Below are positions 17,286 to 25,457 of a stretch of 64,000 nt of DNA, piece after piece; the stretch's first letter is position 1, and every line of letters begins with the position of its first letter. The notes under the pieces are model-generated. The model saw nothing but the letters and a program-made list of their open reading frames with translations. It did no database searches and had not been told where the DNA came from. The stretch comes from Planctomycetota bacterium (GTDB taxonomy: Bacteria > Planctomycetota > Planctomycetia > JALXBF01): contig JALXBF010000105.1 of assembly GCA_026991575.1 (NCBI GenBank), positions 1 to 64,000 on the forward strand, in the 5' to 3' direction. A program made the position numbers and the translations under genes.

Positions 17286-18272
17286 CTAGACTTTGATGTT
17301 GACGATCTTGCGGATGGCCAGGGCACCGATGATCTGCATGGCACCCGCGATTGCGATCATCTTCTGGCCGAGCGGGTCGCGGAACAGGAGCATGACGTAG
17401 TCGGGATTCAAGCTAAGCAGCACGATGAACACGATGACCGGCAGGGCGTTCAACACCCAGCCGCTGAGGCGACCTTCGGCCGTCAGTGCTTTGACCTGGC
17501 CGTACAGCTTGAACCGTTCGCGGATGACGTAGGAGAGTTTGTCGAGGATTTCGGCCAGGTCGCCGCCCGTTTGCCGCTGGATCGAGATCGCTGTAATCAG
17601 GAATCGGACGTCAACCAGCGGAATTCGCTCGCCCAGCTCCTCCAACGCCTCTTCCATCGGTACGCCCAGGTTCTGTGTCTCGTAGACGCGCAGGAACTCG
17701 GTCCCGATCGGCGGCGGCATCTCCGTGCCGACCATCTGCAAGGCTGCGGGCAAGCTGTACCCGGCACGCAGGCCCCGGGCGAGCATGCCGAGTGCTTCTG
17801 GTAGCTGCGCTTCGAACTCCTTCAGCCGTCGGCTGCGACACCAGATGACCCACAGGATTGGCCCGAGGGCAGCTACGGTGCCAAGTGGCCAGGTGTAGGC
17901 GGGCAAGCCGAGGCCGATCGGGATGGCCAAGCCGAGGAAGCCAAACGCCAGGCAGAACGTCAGCAGCGTCGTTGCCCGAATACGCATGTCCGCTTGTTCG
18001 ATGAGCCGTTCGACGACGGCGACAACGCGGACAAATGGTGCGGCCCAATCGATCTGGCTGAGCTTCTCGGTAAGCTCCTCCCTGAGCAGGCTCGTTCGCT
18101 CGCCGCTGCTGCCGGTGCCGGTCTGTTGCTTTGCCGCGGTGAAGCGGCTGATGCGGCCTGCGATGCGCCGCCGGTGCGCGACTTCGTGGATCAGCACCGC
18201 GCCGGCGGCGAACGCCGCCACGACAGCCAAGAAAACCGGCACTCCGACGCTAAGGTCCGTCCAATCGACCAT
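17286..18272 (-). CDS. tadB: Tad pilus inner-membrane platform protein TadB (T2SSF family)
   Basis: This 328-aa protein has an N-terminal helix ([18 protein letters not shown]), two membrane helices near 100-145 and a T2SSF domain ([25 protein letters not shown], about 160-184; [39 protein letters not shown]). A C-terminal membrane pair follows. [11 protein letters not shown] and [10 protein letters not shown] are characteristic TadB signatures. The ATG at 18272 has AGAGGGTG upstream. Immediately downstream is tadC; upstream is tadA. Confidence 0.94.
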   Translation of the reverse strand: MVDWTDLSVGVPVFLAVVAAFAAGAVLIHEVAHRRRIAGRISRFTAAKQQTGTGSSGERTSLLREELTEKLSQIDWAAPFVRVVAVVERLIEQADMRIRATTLLTFCLAFGFLGLAIPIGLGLPAYTWPLGTVAALGPILWVIWCRSRRLKEFEAQLPEALGMLARGLRAGYSLPAALQMVGTEMPPPIGTEFLRVYETQNLGVPMEEALEELGERIPLVDVRFLITAISIQRQTGGDLAEILDKLSYVIRERFKLYGQVKALTAEGRLSGWVLNALPVIVFIVLLSLNPDYVMLLFRDPLGQKMIAIAGAMQIIGALAIRKIVNIKV

Positions 18273-18422
18273 GGTTCACCCTCTGTCAGCGGGGCGCGTC
18301 TGGCGAGCGCATTGGAAGGTCGTGGTCGCCCCCCCGGAGGCTCCTTCCCCGACGGTTGCCATGCGCGTCCCACTGAACCATAGGTCGTGGCGGCTCCGTG
18401 GCAAACGCCGTGGCCCGGTCCC

Positions 18423-19748
18423 TCAGGCTTCCATCAGGATCCGTTCCTGGAACAGTTCCGGGGGCAGTGGCACGCCAGCTGCCTCGAGCCGAGGCAGGCA
18501 CTGGGGTCGAATGCCGGTGGCAACGAATACGCCATACGCGCGGCCTTCCTCATCAATGCCGCGCTGCACAAAGCGGAAGATCTCCGACAGGGTGATGATC
18601 TCCCCCTCCATGCCGGTCACTTCACAGATGGACGTGATCCTGCGTGGCCCGCCTTGCAGGCGATTCGCCTGCACGATGATATCTACCGCGCTGGCGATCT
18701 GCTGCCGCATCGCCTTAACCGGCATCTCGAAGCCGGCCATCATGATCATCGTCTCCAGACGGGCCAGCGCATCGCGGGGGGAGTTGGCGTGCAACGTCGT
18801 CAGCGATCCTTCGTGGCCGGTGTTCATGGCTTGAAGCATGTCCAGCGCCTCGGCACCACGGCACTCACCGATCACGATGCGGTCCGGTCGCATACGCAGG
18901 GCGTTGCGGACCAGATCCCGTGCCGTCACCTCCCCCTTGCCCTCGATGTTTGGCGGCCTGGTCTCCAACCGCACGACGTGCGGTTGGCGGAGCTGGAGTT
19001 CGGCGGCATCCTCGATGGTGATCACCCGCTCATCGGGCGGGATAAACCCGGACAGCACGTTCAGCAGTGTGGTTTTACCGGATCCGGTACCGCCGGAGAT
19101 GATCATGTTCAGCTTCGCCTTGCAGCAGGCCTCCAGGAACGCGATCATCTCGGGCGTGAACGCCTTAAGTTCCAGCAGCTTCTCGACCGTCAGCGGGTTG
19201 CGCCCGAAGCGGCGGATCGAAACGGCCGGACCGTCCAGGGCAATTGGCGGGATGATCGCGTTCAGACGCGAGCCGTCTGGAAGGCGTGCGTCGACCATCG
19301 GGCAAGTCTCATCGACTCGACGCCCCACTTTGGAAACGATTCGGTCGATGATCTGCAGCAGGTGCTTGTTGTCGCGGAACGTAACGCTGGAGCGTTCCAG
19401 CCTCCCGCCCCGTTCAACGTAGACGCTGTGCGGACCGTTGATGAGGATATCGCTGATGGATGGATCCTTCAGCAGGGTTTCCAGCGGGCCGAAGCCGAGC
19501 GTCTCGTTGAGCACCTCCTCCACGAGTCGATCGCGCTCGACCCGCGTCAGCAGCGCGTTGTGAGCGTCGCAGAGGTGCTCGACCACACAGCGGATCTCGC
19601 GCCGTAGCTGTTCCCCCTCCAGGTCCCCTAGCCGACTCAGGTCAAGCTTGTCCACCAGCTTGCTATGGATCGTCTGCTTCAGTTCGTCAAAGCTCACACG
19701 CTGTTTTCCGGCACCGGACGCAGGCTGAGTGGTCAGTCGGCTCATCAT
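18423..19748 (-). CDS. tadA: Tad pilus assembly/retraction ATPase TadA (CpaF)
   Basis: This 441-aa secretion ATPase of the GspE/VirB11 superfamily powers Flp pilus assembly from the cytoplasmic face. Evidence: an N-terminal CpaF domain ([21 protein letters not shown]), [20 protein letters not shown], Walker [13 protein letters not shown] (about 222-233), an Asp box [49 protein letters not shown] and [13 protein letters not shown]. All are standard CpaF marks and the length is normal. The ATG has GGGAGG just upstream. A 150-base gap follows before tadB. Confidence 0.96.
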   Translation of the reverse strand: MMSRLTTQPASGAGKQRVSFDELKQTIHSKLVDKLDLSRLGDLEGEQLRREIRCVVEHLCDAHNALLTRVERDRLVEEVLNETLGFGPLETLLKDPSISDILINGPHSVYVERGGRLERSSVTFRDNKHLLQIIDRIVSKVGRRVDETCPMVDARLPDGSRLNAIIPPIALDGPAVSIRRFGRNPLTVEKLLELKAFTPEMIAFLEACCKAKLNMIISGGTGSGKTTLLNVLSGFIPPDERVITIEDAAELQLRQPHVVRLETRPPNIEGKGEVTARDLVRNALRMRPDRIVIGECRGAEALDMLQAMNTGHEGSLTTLHANSPRDALARLETMIMMAGFEMPVKAMRQQIASAVDIIVQANRLQGGPRRITSICEVTGMEGEIITLSEIFRFVQRGIDEEGRAYGVFVATGIRPQCLPRLEAAGVPLPPELFQERILMEA

Positions 19749-19943
19749 ATGCCTCCCGTGGTCGTCTCCGGGCCTGTCGGGGCCGCTCGGGGCAACTCAA
19801 GGCACCGGATGGTGACGTGTACGGCCCGTTACGGTTGCCGCCGAAATATAGCTCACGGCAGGCGCAGCCGCAGCAGGGCGGCACACAGCGGCCGTGTCAG
19901 ACCGACGGGCACTCGTGGCAACGGCCAGACGGGCAACGGGCCG

Positions 19944-21134
19944 CTACCGGCGGTTGAACCAGGCAAGCCAGCGTTTTCGTTCCCTGGTGGTTGCTGTTGC
20001 CAGCGAGCAGTTCGGCTCGATCTTGGTGGTCAGCTGGCGAATGGCTGAGCTTGCACTGGCATCCGGGGCGAGCAACACGGCTGGCTGGCCGGCGTCGTGC
20101 GCGGCGGCCAGGGTATTCCAGTCATTCGGGATCGTGCAATCGACAGGCCGGCCAATCATCTCCTCGATCTTCTCCATCGGGAAGACCATCTCGCGTGAGC
20201 CGACCCGGTTGAAGACCAGAATGACTTCGTCCTGCTCCTCGGCTTCCAACGTCTCCAGCACGCGGGTTACGTTGCGCACGCAGGCCACGTTGAGCTGGGA
20301 GACGACCACGCAGAGGTTCGCATTCGCGATCGCCTCGCGGTCGATTCTGTCCAGCTTCTTCGACGTGTCCACGACGATGTGCGTGAACGTTGACCGCAGC
20401 AGCCCGAGCAATCGGCGGATATCTTCCGGCTCGATCGCACCGACCTCGGCAGCCGACGCCGGGTGAGGTAGGAAGTAGAGCCCGCTGGTGTGCTGGACCA
20501 CCGCCCGTTTCAATAGCGAAAAATCCAGACGGCTAATGTTCTGGACCACGTCGAACAGCGTGTAATCGTGCACGATGTCCAGATGGACATCGGCATCGCC
20601 AAGCACCAGGTCAAGATCCAGGTACAGGACGCGATAGCGCGGATCCTGGGCCAGCAGCACGGCAACGTTGGTAGCGATGGACGTGCAGCCCACGCCGCCG
20701 CTGGTGCCAACGAATGTGACCACTCGACTCAGATCACCCTGCTCGCCCCGCTCGCGTGCCAGGATCTTCCGGGCACGGTCGATTGCCTGCAGCAGGTCGT
20801 CGAGATTGACGGGCCGCAGCAGATACTCGTTCGCACCCGCCCGCATGGCCTGCAAGATCCGCTGGCTGTCGCCGCTGGAGGAAAGCGCAAAGAGCTGCAG
20901 ATCGGGCGAAGCCTGGCGCAGCTCGCGCAGCAGATCGAGCGCAAGGTCCAGGTCCTCGTCCAGTGAGACAGCGACCACGTCGCTGCCGAGCTCGTTGTAC
21001 AGGTCGATCGCCTCGTGATAGCGTGCACAGTCTGCCTCGATCCAGACCGAATCCAGGCCCGCCACGAGCGACTTGAACGCCTCGCGTGCGTCCGGATCGG
21101 CGTCCACCAGGATCATGCGCAGCACTTTGTGCAT
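19944..21134 (-). CDS. cpaE: Tad pilus localisation protein CpaE/TadZ
   Basis: This 396-aa protein joins a receiver-like domain (about 1-125, with MILVDADPDAREAF, VVAVSLDEDLDL and the LLRPVNLDDLLQAI end) to a MinD/ParA-type domain. In the P-loop region (VTFVGTSGGVGCTSIATNVA, about 138-157) the usual lysines of the KGGxGKT signature are replaced by Ser and Cys, as in atypical TadZ proteins. Later marks include YLDLDLVLGDADVHLD and VVDTSKKLDRIDREAI. TadZ/CpaE places the pilus machine at its cell site. Gene order secretin-CpaE-TadA is typical. The ATG at 21134 follows GGAGTGG. Confidence 0.93.
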   Translation of the reverse strand: MHKVLRMILVDADPDAREAFKSLVAGLDSVWIEADCARYHEAIDLYNELGSDVVAVSLDEDLDLALDLLRELRQASPDLQLFALSSSGDSQRILQAMRAGANEYLLRPVNLDDLLQAIDRARKILARERGEQGDLSRVVTFVGTSGGVGCTSIATNVAVLLAQDPRYRVLYLDLDLVLGDADVHLDIVHDYTLFDVVQNISRLDFSLLKRAVVQHTSGLYFLPHPASAAEVGAIEPEDIRRLLGLLRSTFTHIVVDTSKKLDRIDREAIANANLCVVVSQLNVACVRNVTRVLETLEAEEQDEVILVFNRVGSREMVFPMEKIEEMIGRPVDCTIPNDWNTLAAAHDAGQPAVLLAPDASASSAIRQLTTKIEPNCSLATATTRERKRWLAWFNRR

Positions 21135-21182
21135 CGTTCAACCACTCCAGCAGTCAGGCTCCGACCGATGGGCAAGCTGTCC

Positions 21183-22871
21183 TCAGGGCTCATCGAACCC
21201 ACTGGGACCGGCCAGCGACAGGGGACGTGGCGGATCGGATCGCTCCGCCGCTTCTGACCTTGGCCGGGGACGCTCGCGTGCGGGATCAGTCCCAGCATCC
21301 CCGCCGGGCGTTGGCTGTCCCGATGCAGGCACCTCGGGCAGCTGCTGCAGCTCGGCATCAAGCTGGATCCCTTCGGGCACAGCAGTGCCGGGGCGGCGGT
21401 AGTTCCGCAAGACACCACGCCGCTTCAGTTCGTAGCGTTTGCGGTCGGCGGGCTGTCGGCTTCGTCGTTCAATCTTGCCTTCCAAGAATAGCTCGCTGTC
21501 CGTGGGGGGCCGGGTCTCGCTGCCGGGCAGGTAAGCGGGTGCCAGTTCTTTGGGCACACCGGCAACGATCTCAGGGGTCAGGAGGATGACAATCTCGCGC
21601 TCGTCCTCCGACGACTCGACGATGCGGAAGGCAGCGCCGACGATGGGCAGGTCGCCGAGCACGGGCACCTTGCGGGTCTGGGCATTCTCCTTGCGTTGCA
21701 GCAAACCGGCCATGGCCAGCGTCTGGCCGGAGCGCATCGTGACGGTGGTCTCGGCCCGGCGTGCCCGCAGCCCAGGCACCAGGCTGCCGGCAAAGGCCGC
21801 CCCCAGCGTCTGGTCGGGCTCGCTGACCTCAGCACTGACCTGGAGCCGGATCCACCCATCGGCCATCACCGTCGGCAGGAAGTTCAGCCGCACACCAAAG
21901 GTGCGGAACTCGACCGTGTACGTGATCTGGTTGCTTTGCGTCGGCTGAGGCACCAGGATGGCAAACTCGCCACCATCCAGAAACGAAGCGGGCCGGCCGG
22001 AGTTGGAGACCAGTATCGGCTCGGCCAGCAACTTCGCAATGCCCTCCTCCTTCAGCGCGCGCAGGAGCGCGAGCCACTCGTCATTGGCATCGGCAACGCG
22101 CCAGGCGAAGTTCGCACCAACGGTCTGAGCAAGGGCATCGGCAGGGCCGCCCAGGCTAAGTGGCTCGGCGACCGAGTCCAGCGCACCCAGGAAACCGAGC
22201 ATGCTCGTGATGCTGGCATCGTCACCGTCAAACGAGAACGCAGCGTGCGTGCTGCGGAAATTGAGGCCGAGTTGCCGAAGCTTCGTACGCGATACCTCCG
22301 CCACGACCAGACGGAGTTGCACTTGCTGAGGGTTCGCAATGGTCAGGTTGTTGACCACGTCCACGCCGTAGGCAGCAATCGCCTGGACGATCCGCGTGGC
22401 CGTCTCGGCGTTGTCGACGTAGCCCTTCACCAGCACGCTTGTCTCGGAGATGGGATGAAGTTCCACGGAAACGTTGGGGAAGCCGAGCTCAACGATCGCA
22501 CGCAACTGGCTGATGTCGGGCAGCACCCGCACGGTGACCAGGATTTTCCGTCCGGTTTCATCGGTTACCACGATGCGTCCCAAGCCCGGCGTGTCTCCTG
22601 CGGTGATGCGCAGCTCATCGGGACTGCGGCCGCCGCGTGCGGTGAGCAGATCGGGATTCTTGATGTCGATGACCTTGATCAGCCGCGGAAGGGTGATGGT
22701 GGTGGACTCGCCGACCACGAGCGTCACGGTTCGTTCCTCGTCGTAGTCGGTCAACGCGGCAACTGGCGTAACCGCTTGCGGCTCACTCTGAGCGGCCGCT
22801 TGCCTGGAGACTGCCAGCGACAGTACGCAGATGGAAACGATGAGCAAGCCGACCGTCCGTGGCCTCTGCAT
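21183..22871 (-). CDS. rcpA: Tad outer-membrane secretin (RcpA/CpaC)
   Basis: This 562-aa protein has a signal peptide (MQRPRTVGLLIVSICVLSLA). It carries a pilus-secretin N-terminal domain (VTLVVGESTTITLPRLIKVIDIKNPDLL), a BON-like segment (SVLVKGYVDNAETATRIVQAI), and a secretin core with the VQLRLVVAEVSRTKLRQLGLNF start. The core also has LAEPILVSNSGRPASFLDGGEF, the RRAETTVTMRSGQTLAMAGLL loop and VPVLGDLPIVGAAFR. It should form the outer-membrane ring for the Flp pilus. The C-terminal 100 residues are disordered and charged. The start at 22871 gives the signal peptide; CpaB is 175 bases upstream. Confidence 0.94.
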   Translation of the reverse strand: MQRPRTVGLLIVSICVLSLAVSRQAAAQSEPQAVTPVAALTDYDEERTVTLVVGESTTITLPRLIKVIDIKNPDLLTARGGRSPDELRITAGDTPGLGRIVVTDETGRKILVTVRVLPDISQLRAIVELGFPNVSVELHPISETSVLVKGYVDNAETATRIVQAIAAYGVDVVNNLTIANPQQVQLRLVVAEVSRTKLRQLGLNFRSTHAAFSFDGDDASITSMLGFLGALDSVAEPLSLGGPADALAQTVGANFAWRVADANDEWLALLRALKEEGIAKLLAEPILVSNSGRPASFLDGGEFAILVPQPTQSNQITYTVEFRTFGVRLNFLPTVMADGWIRLQVSAEVSEPDQTLGAAFAGSLVPGLRARRAETTVTMRSGQTLAMAGLLQRKENAQTRKVPVLGDLPIVGAAFRIVESSEDEREIVILLTPEIVAGVPKELAPAYLPGSETRPPTDSELFLEGKIERRSRQPADRKRYELKRRGVLRNYRRPGTAVPEGIQLDAELQQLPEVPASGQPTPGGDAGTDPARERPRPRSEAAERSDPPRPLSLAGPSGFDEP

Positions 22872-23045
22872 GGTGTGGGTCCTCGCGCTTGACAATCCCG
22901 GCAGTGCAAACCGTCGGACTGCCCGACGACCAAACAACGACCCCGTTGGTAGGTGTCGACGTGACTGGGCAGTCTCATGAAGTCGGGGCCGGGCCAGGGC
23001 GGTGCGTACACCGGTTTGTAGCGGTTTTGCCGTGCGGCGCCGGCA

Positions 23046-23909
23046 TCATGGCCCACTGGTCGCACTGACCCTCTGGTACGTCTGATGCTCGATACTGTCG
23101 CCGTTGATGATCTCGATGACGTACTCGTCGCTCGTGGCCGTGATCAGCTCATGGGCGGGTTCCTCTTCGGTCTGCTCCGCCGGCTCGGGATCTTTCCGCC
23201 ACAGCTTTGCGATATCGACGGCGGGGATGCCGGCCGTGCCGGACTCGCCCGGTCGCCGCAGGGCGAGTTTGATCTGGCCATTCTCCACGGCAGCAGCCAG
23301 CAGGAGGAACTGCTCTGGGGTAACTTCCAGGGTGACGACTTCCCGTTCAGGCCCCCTGCGGTAGCCGGACTTGGTGCTCTTTTGCTTTGCCTTCGTCGTT
23401 GGATCCCCCACGGCCAGGACTCTGAGGTTCTGCATAAGCAGGCGGGCCTCGTGGCCCTGCGAGCCGTCGGTTGGGCCGATCCAAACGACATCGACGCGGT
23501 CGCCGGAACGGAGGTGCTTGGCCAGCCGGGCCGCCTCGCCGTCAAGCTGAACCGTGTAGGCGCGCATGCCCGGTGCGACCATCGCCTGAATCACGCCGTC
23601 GCTGCTGGCCACCGCGCTGTGCACGATCGGAGCATTCAGATCAACGGGAACCGTAAGCACCTGGCCCACCACCTCCTCGACCGACCGAAACGCCCCCTTG
23701 GGCGCCACATCCCTGGGAAGGCGCACGACGCGCACCATGTTCGATTCGAGCACGGTGCCCGTCTGCAACGGCCGCGCGGCAACCACGACGGGCACACCGC
23801 CGGACGGGCGCTTCTGGCTGCTGTTCTTCACGTAGCGGACCACCGAGATGCTGGCAAATAGGCCGCAGCCGGCGGCGACGATCAGCAGGATGATCGATCT
23901 TGGGCTCAT
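23046..23909 (-). CDS. cpaB: Flp pilus assembly protein CpaB (RcpC)
   Basis: This 287-aa protein has an N-terminal membrane anchor (SIILLIVAAGCGLFASISVV). A SAF domain follows: PVVVAARPLQTGTVLESNMVRVVRLP (about 40-65) and a second half with VVGQVLTVPVDLNAPIVHSAVA. Then comes the conserved CpaB segment MRAYTVQLDGEAARLAKHLRSGDRVDVVW. SAF domains resemble those of flagellar P-ring chaperone FlgA, and CpaB is needed for secretin assembly or glycan contact. The ATG at 23909 is preceded by GAGAGGAG. Confidence 0.94.
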   Translation of the reverse strand: MSPRSIILLIVAAGCGLFASISVVRYVKNSSQKRPSGGVPVVVAARPLQTGTVLESNMVRVVRLPRDVAPKGAFRSVEEVVGQVLTVPVDLNAPIVHSAVASSDGVIQAMVAPGMRAYTVQLDGEAARLAKHLRSGDRVDVVWIGPTDGSQGHEARLLMQNLRVLAVGDPTTKAKQKSTKSGYRRGPEREVVTLEVTPEQFLLLAAAVENGQIKLALRRPGESGTAGIPAVDIAKLWRKDPEPAEQTEEEPAHELITATSDEYVIEIINGDSIEHQTYQRVSATSGP

Positions 23910-23942
23910 CGGTTCTGCTCCTCTCGCGCGCGCGGATCATGC

Positions 23943-24365
23943 TCATGAGCCGTTCACACCGTCGATCCATTCGCGGCGCATCACGGCTGTGGCCCGGATT
24001 TCGACCCCGTCCAGATACATCGGGGATCCCAGCCACGAGATCTGGTCGAAATCCACGAGCACAGTGACCGTGATCGGATCTCCGTCTGATGCGCTGGTTG
24101 GCGGATCTGGATCAAACGTGATCTGGAAACTGCTTATGCCGGCTTCGCTGAGCACGTTATAAGCACGTCCGATAGCCTGCTCTTTGGTCGTACCGGGCAG
24201 CACAGCGATGCGACATGCCTCGCGCGCTGCCAGCGTCACGGCCTGCTTCGCATACAGGAACTGGCCGTACTCGACGATTCCCATGACCACGAGCACGAAC
24301 ACCGGTACCAGGATTGCGAATTCGACCAACGCAGCACCACGTCGACGATTGTCACCGGCACGCAT
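23943..24365 (-). CDS. tadE: TadE-family pseudopilin
   Basis: A 140-aa protein with the TadE pattern: a basic N-terminus (MRAGDNRRRGAALVEFA) with GAALVEFAILVPVFVLVVMGIVEYGQFLYAKQAVTLAAREACR at about 9-52. The Glu at position 5 of the hydrophobic stretch is the processing mark, and the mid-segment AREACR is typical. TadE/F are minor pseudopilins processed by TadV. The ATG at 24365 follows GGGGAGGTGA. The gene lies between prepilin peptidase and CpaB. Confidence 0.9.
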   Translation of the reverse strand: MRAGDNRRRGAALVEFAILVPVFVLVVMGIVEYGQFLYAKQAVTLAAREACRIAVLPGTTKEQAIGRAYNVLSEAGISSFQITFDPDPPTSASDGDPITVTVLVDFDQISWLGSPMYLDGVEIRATAVMRREWIDGVNGS

Positions 24366-24399
24366 CTGAGTCACCTCCCCGGCGAAAGGAACCACTCGC

Positions 24400-24921
24400 C
24401 TACAACATGCCGTCGGTCACCATCCAGTACCAGAACGCCGCCGCGATCGGCACGGCGTAAGGCAGCGCCAGGTGACGGTACCGGGCAGAGCGGACCACCT
24501 CGGGTGCAATCCGCGGCTGGACGAACAGGGCGACCAGCCGCCAGAGCAGACGCTTCAGCGGCTCGCCAGAGCGTTGCCGCACGGCGTGCGCCAGGACCGA
24601 CAGCACAGCCAGCAACCCGCCGGCGATCGCAGCATACATCAGCACCTCAGCAGAAGCGGCCGGACCACACCATGCCCCCAGCCCGGCAGCCAATTTCACG
24701 TCACCAGCCCCGGTGGCCCCCAGCAGGTAGAAGACCAGCAGGATCCCCCCTGCCAGCAGCATCCCCAACACGGCGCTGCCTGCCCCGCGCAGGCCGTGGA
24801 AGGCCAGATGGTACACCAGGCCAGTCAACACGAACGGCAAAGTCAGCTTGTTCGGGATCCGCCGGTACCGCCAGTCCCACAGCGCTGCGACGGCCATCAC
24901 CAGGGCAACGAACCAGTACAT
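24400..24921 (-). CDS. cpaA: Prepilin peptidase (TadV/CpaA, A24 family)
   Basis: This 173-aa multi-pass aspartic protease cleaves Flp prepilins. The two active-site Asp regions are visible: ALWDWRYRRIPNKLTLP (about 16-32) and LLGATGAGDVKLAAGLGAW (the GxGD motif, about 71-76). It lacks the N-methyltransferase domain of PilD, as expected for TadV. The ATG at 24921 follows AGGAG; the longer frame adds an Arg-rich leader. It lies 35 bases before tadE. Confidence 0.93.
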   Translation of the reverse strand: MYWFVALVMAVAALWDWRYRRIPNKLTLPFVLTGLVYHLAFHGLRGAGSAVLGMLLAGGILLVFYLLGATGAGDVKLAAGLGAWCGPAASAEVLMYAAIAGGLLAVLSVLAHAVRQRSGEPLKRLLWRLVALFVQPRIAPEVVRSARYRHLALPYAVPIAAAFWYWMVTDGML

Positions 24922-25016
24922 CGCGTCCGCTCCTGTCCGAAAGAACCGGTGGCGACCGCGGACGGCTCGGGCCCGTGGTCGCCACCTGCGCATCGTCCCT
25001 CAGATCACCAGCGACG

Positions 25017-25214
25017 CTAGTTGCTGCTGCCGCTCGAGGCGTTGGAGATCTCGTCGGCAACGTCGTCGAATGTGTCCCTGACCTGAGTACCCAGCGTCTG
25101 AATCGCCGTCAGGGCGACGACCACGATCAGCGCGACCATGACGGCATACTCGACTGCGGTAGCACCGTCTTCTTCGGCGAAAAAGCGGCGAACACCGGCA
25201 AGAACCTTCTTCAT
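25017..25214 (-). CDS. flp: Flp/Fap-type major pilin
   Basis: A 65-aa pilin: a short basic leader, then EEDGATAVEYAVMVALIVVVALTAIQTL (about 14-41), which holds the Flp signature with the conserved Glu-Tyr pair after cleavage at Gly, followed by a hydrophobic helix. The C-terminus is short and Ser/Asn-rich. TadV cleaves the leader and the mature pilin polymerises into the Flp fibre. It is the first gene of the minus-strand Tad locus; a clear GGTGAGGTG ribosome site precedes the ATG at 25214. A second, divergent Flp-like pilin is at 27756-27947. Confidence 0.95.
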   Translation of the reverse strand: MKKVLAGVRRFFAEEDGATAVEYAVMVALIVVVALTAIQTLGTQVRDTFDDVADEISNASSGSSN

Positions 25215-25390
25215 GGCTTACACCTCACCCGAAGTGCTCATGGCACCCACGTCAAGACACACGCTGGGGCGGGTGCCATCCCCCAGTCAGAACAAACAGA
25301 CCTGCATCCGGACATGTCCCCGTCTCGGCCGGCCTCTCCGGGGCGTCTTCCGTGTCCACCCAACCGTAGAACGCACTTGAGGAGGTGTCA

Positions 25391-25427
25391 AACAAAAAGC
25401 GGCGAGCGGACACCAGGTCCGCTCGCC
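25391..25427 (-). terminator. Intrinsic terminator after the acidic-protein gene
   Basis: A perfect 11-base-pair stem (arms 25401-25411 and 25417-25427) with a 5-base loop is followed on the minus strand by GCTTTTTG. It lies 31 bases past the stop of the gene ending at 25458, and separates that gene from the flp pilin and Tad operon downstream. Confidence 0.85.
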
Positions 25428-25457
25428 TGCTGGCCGCTTCGCCGTGCGGCGTACCGC

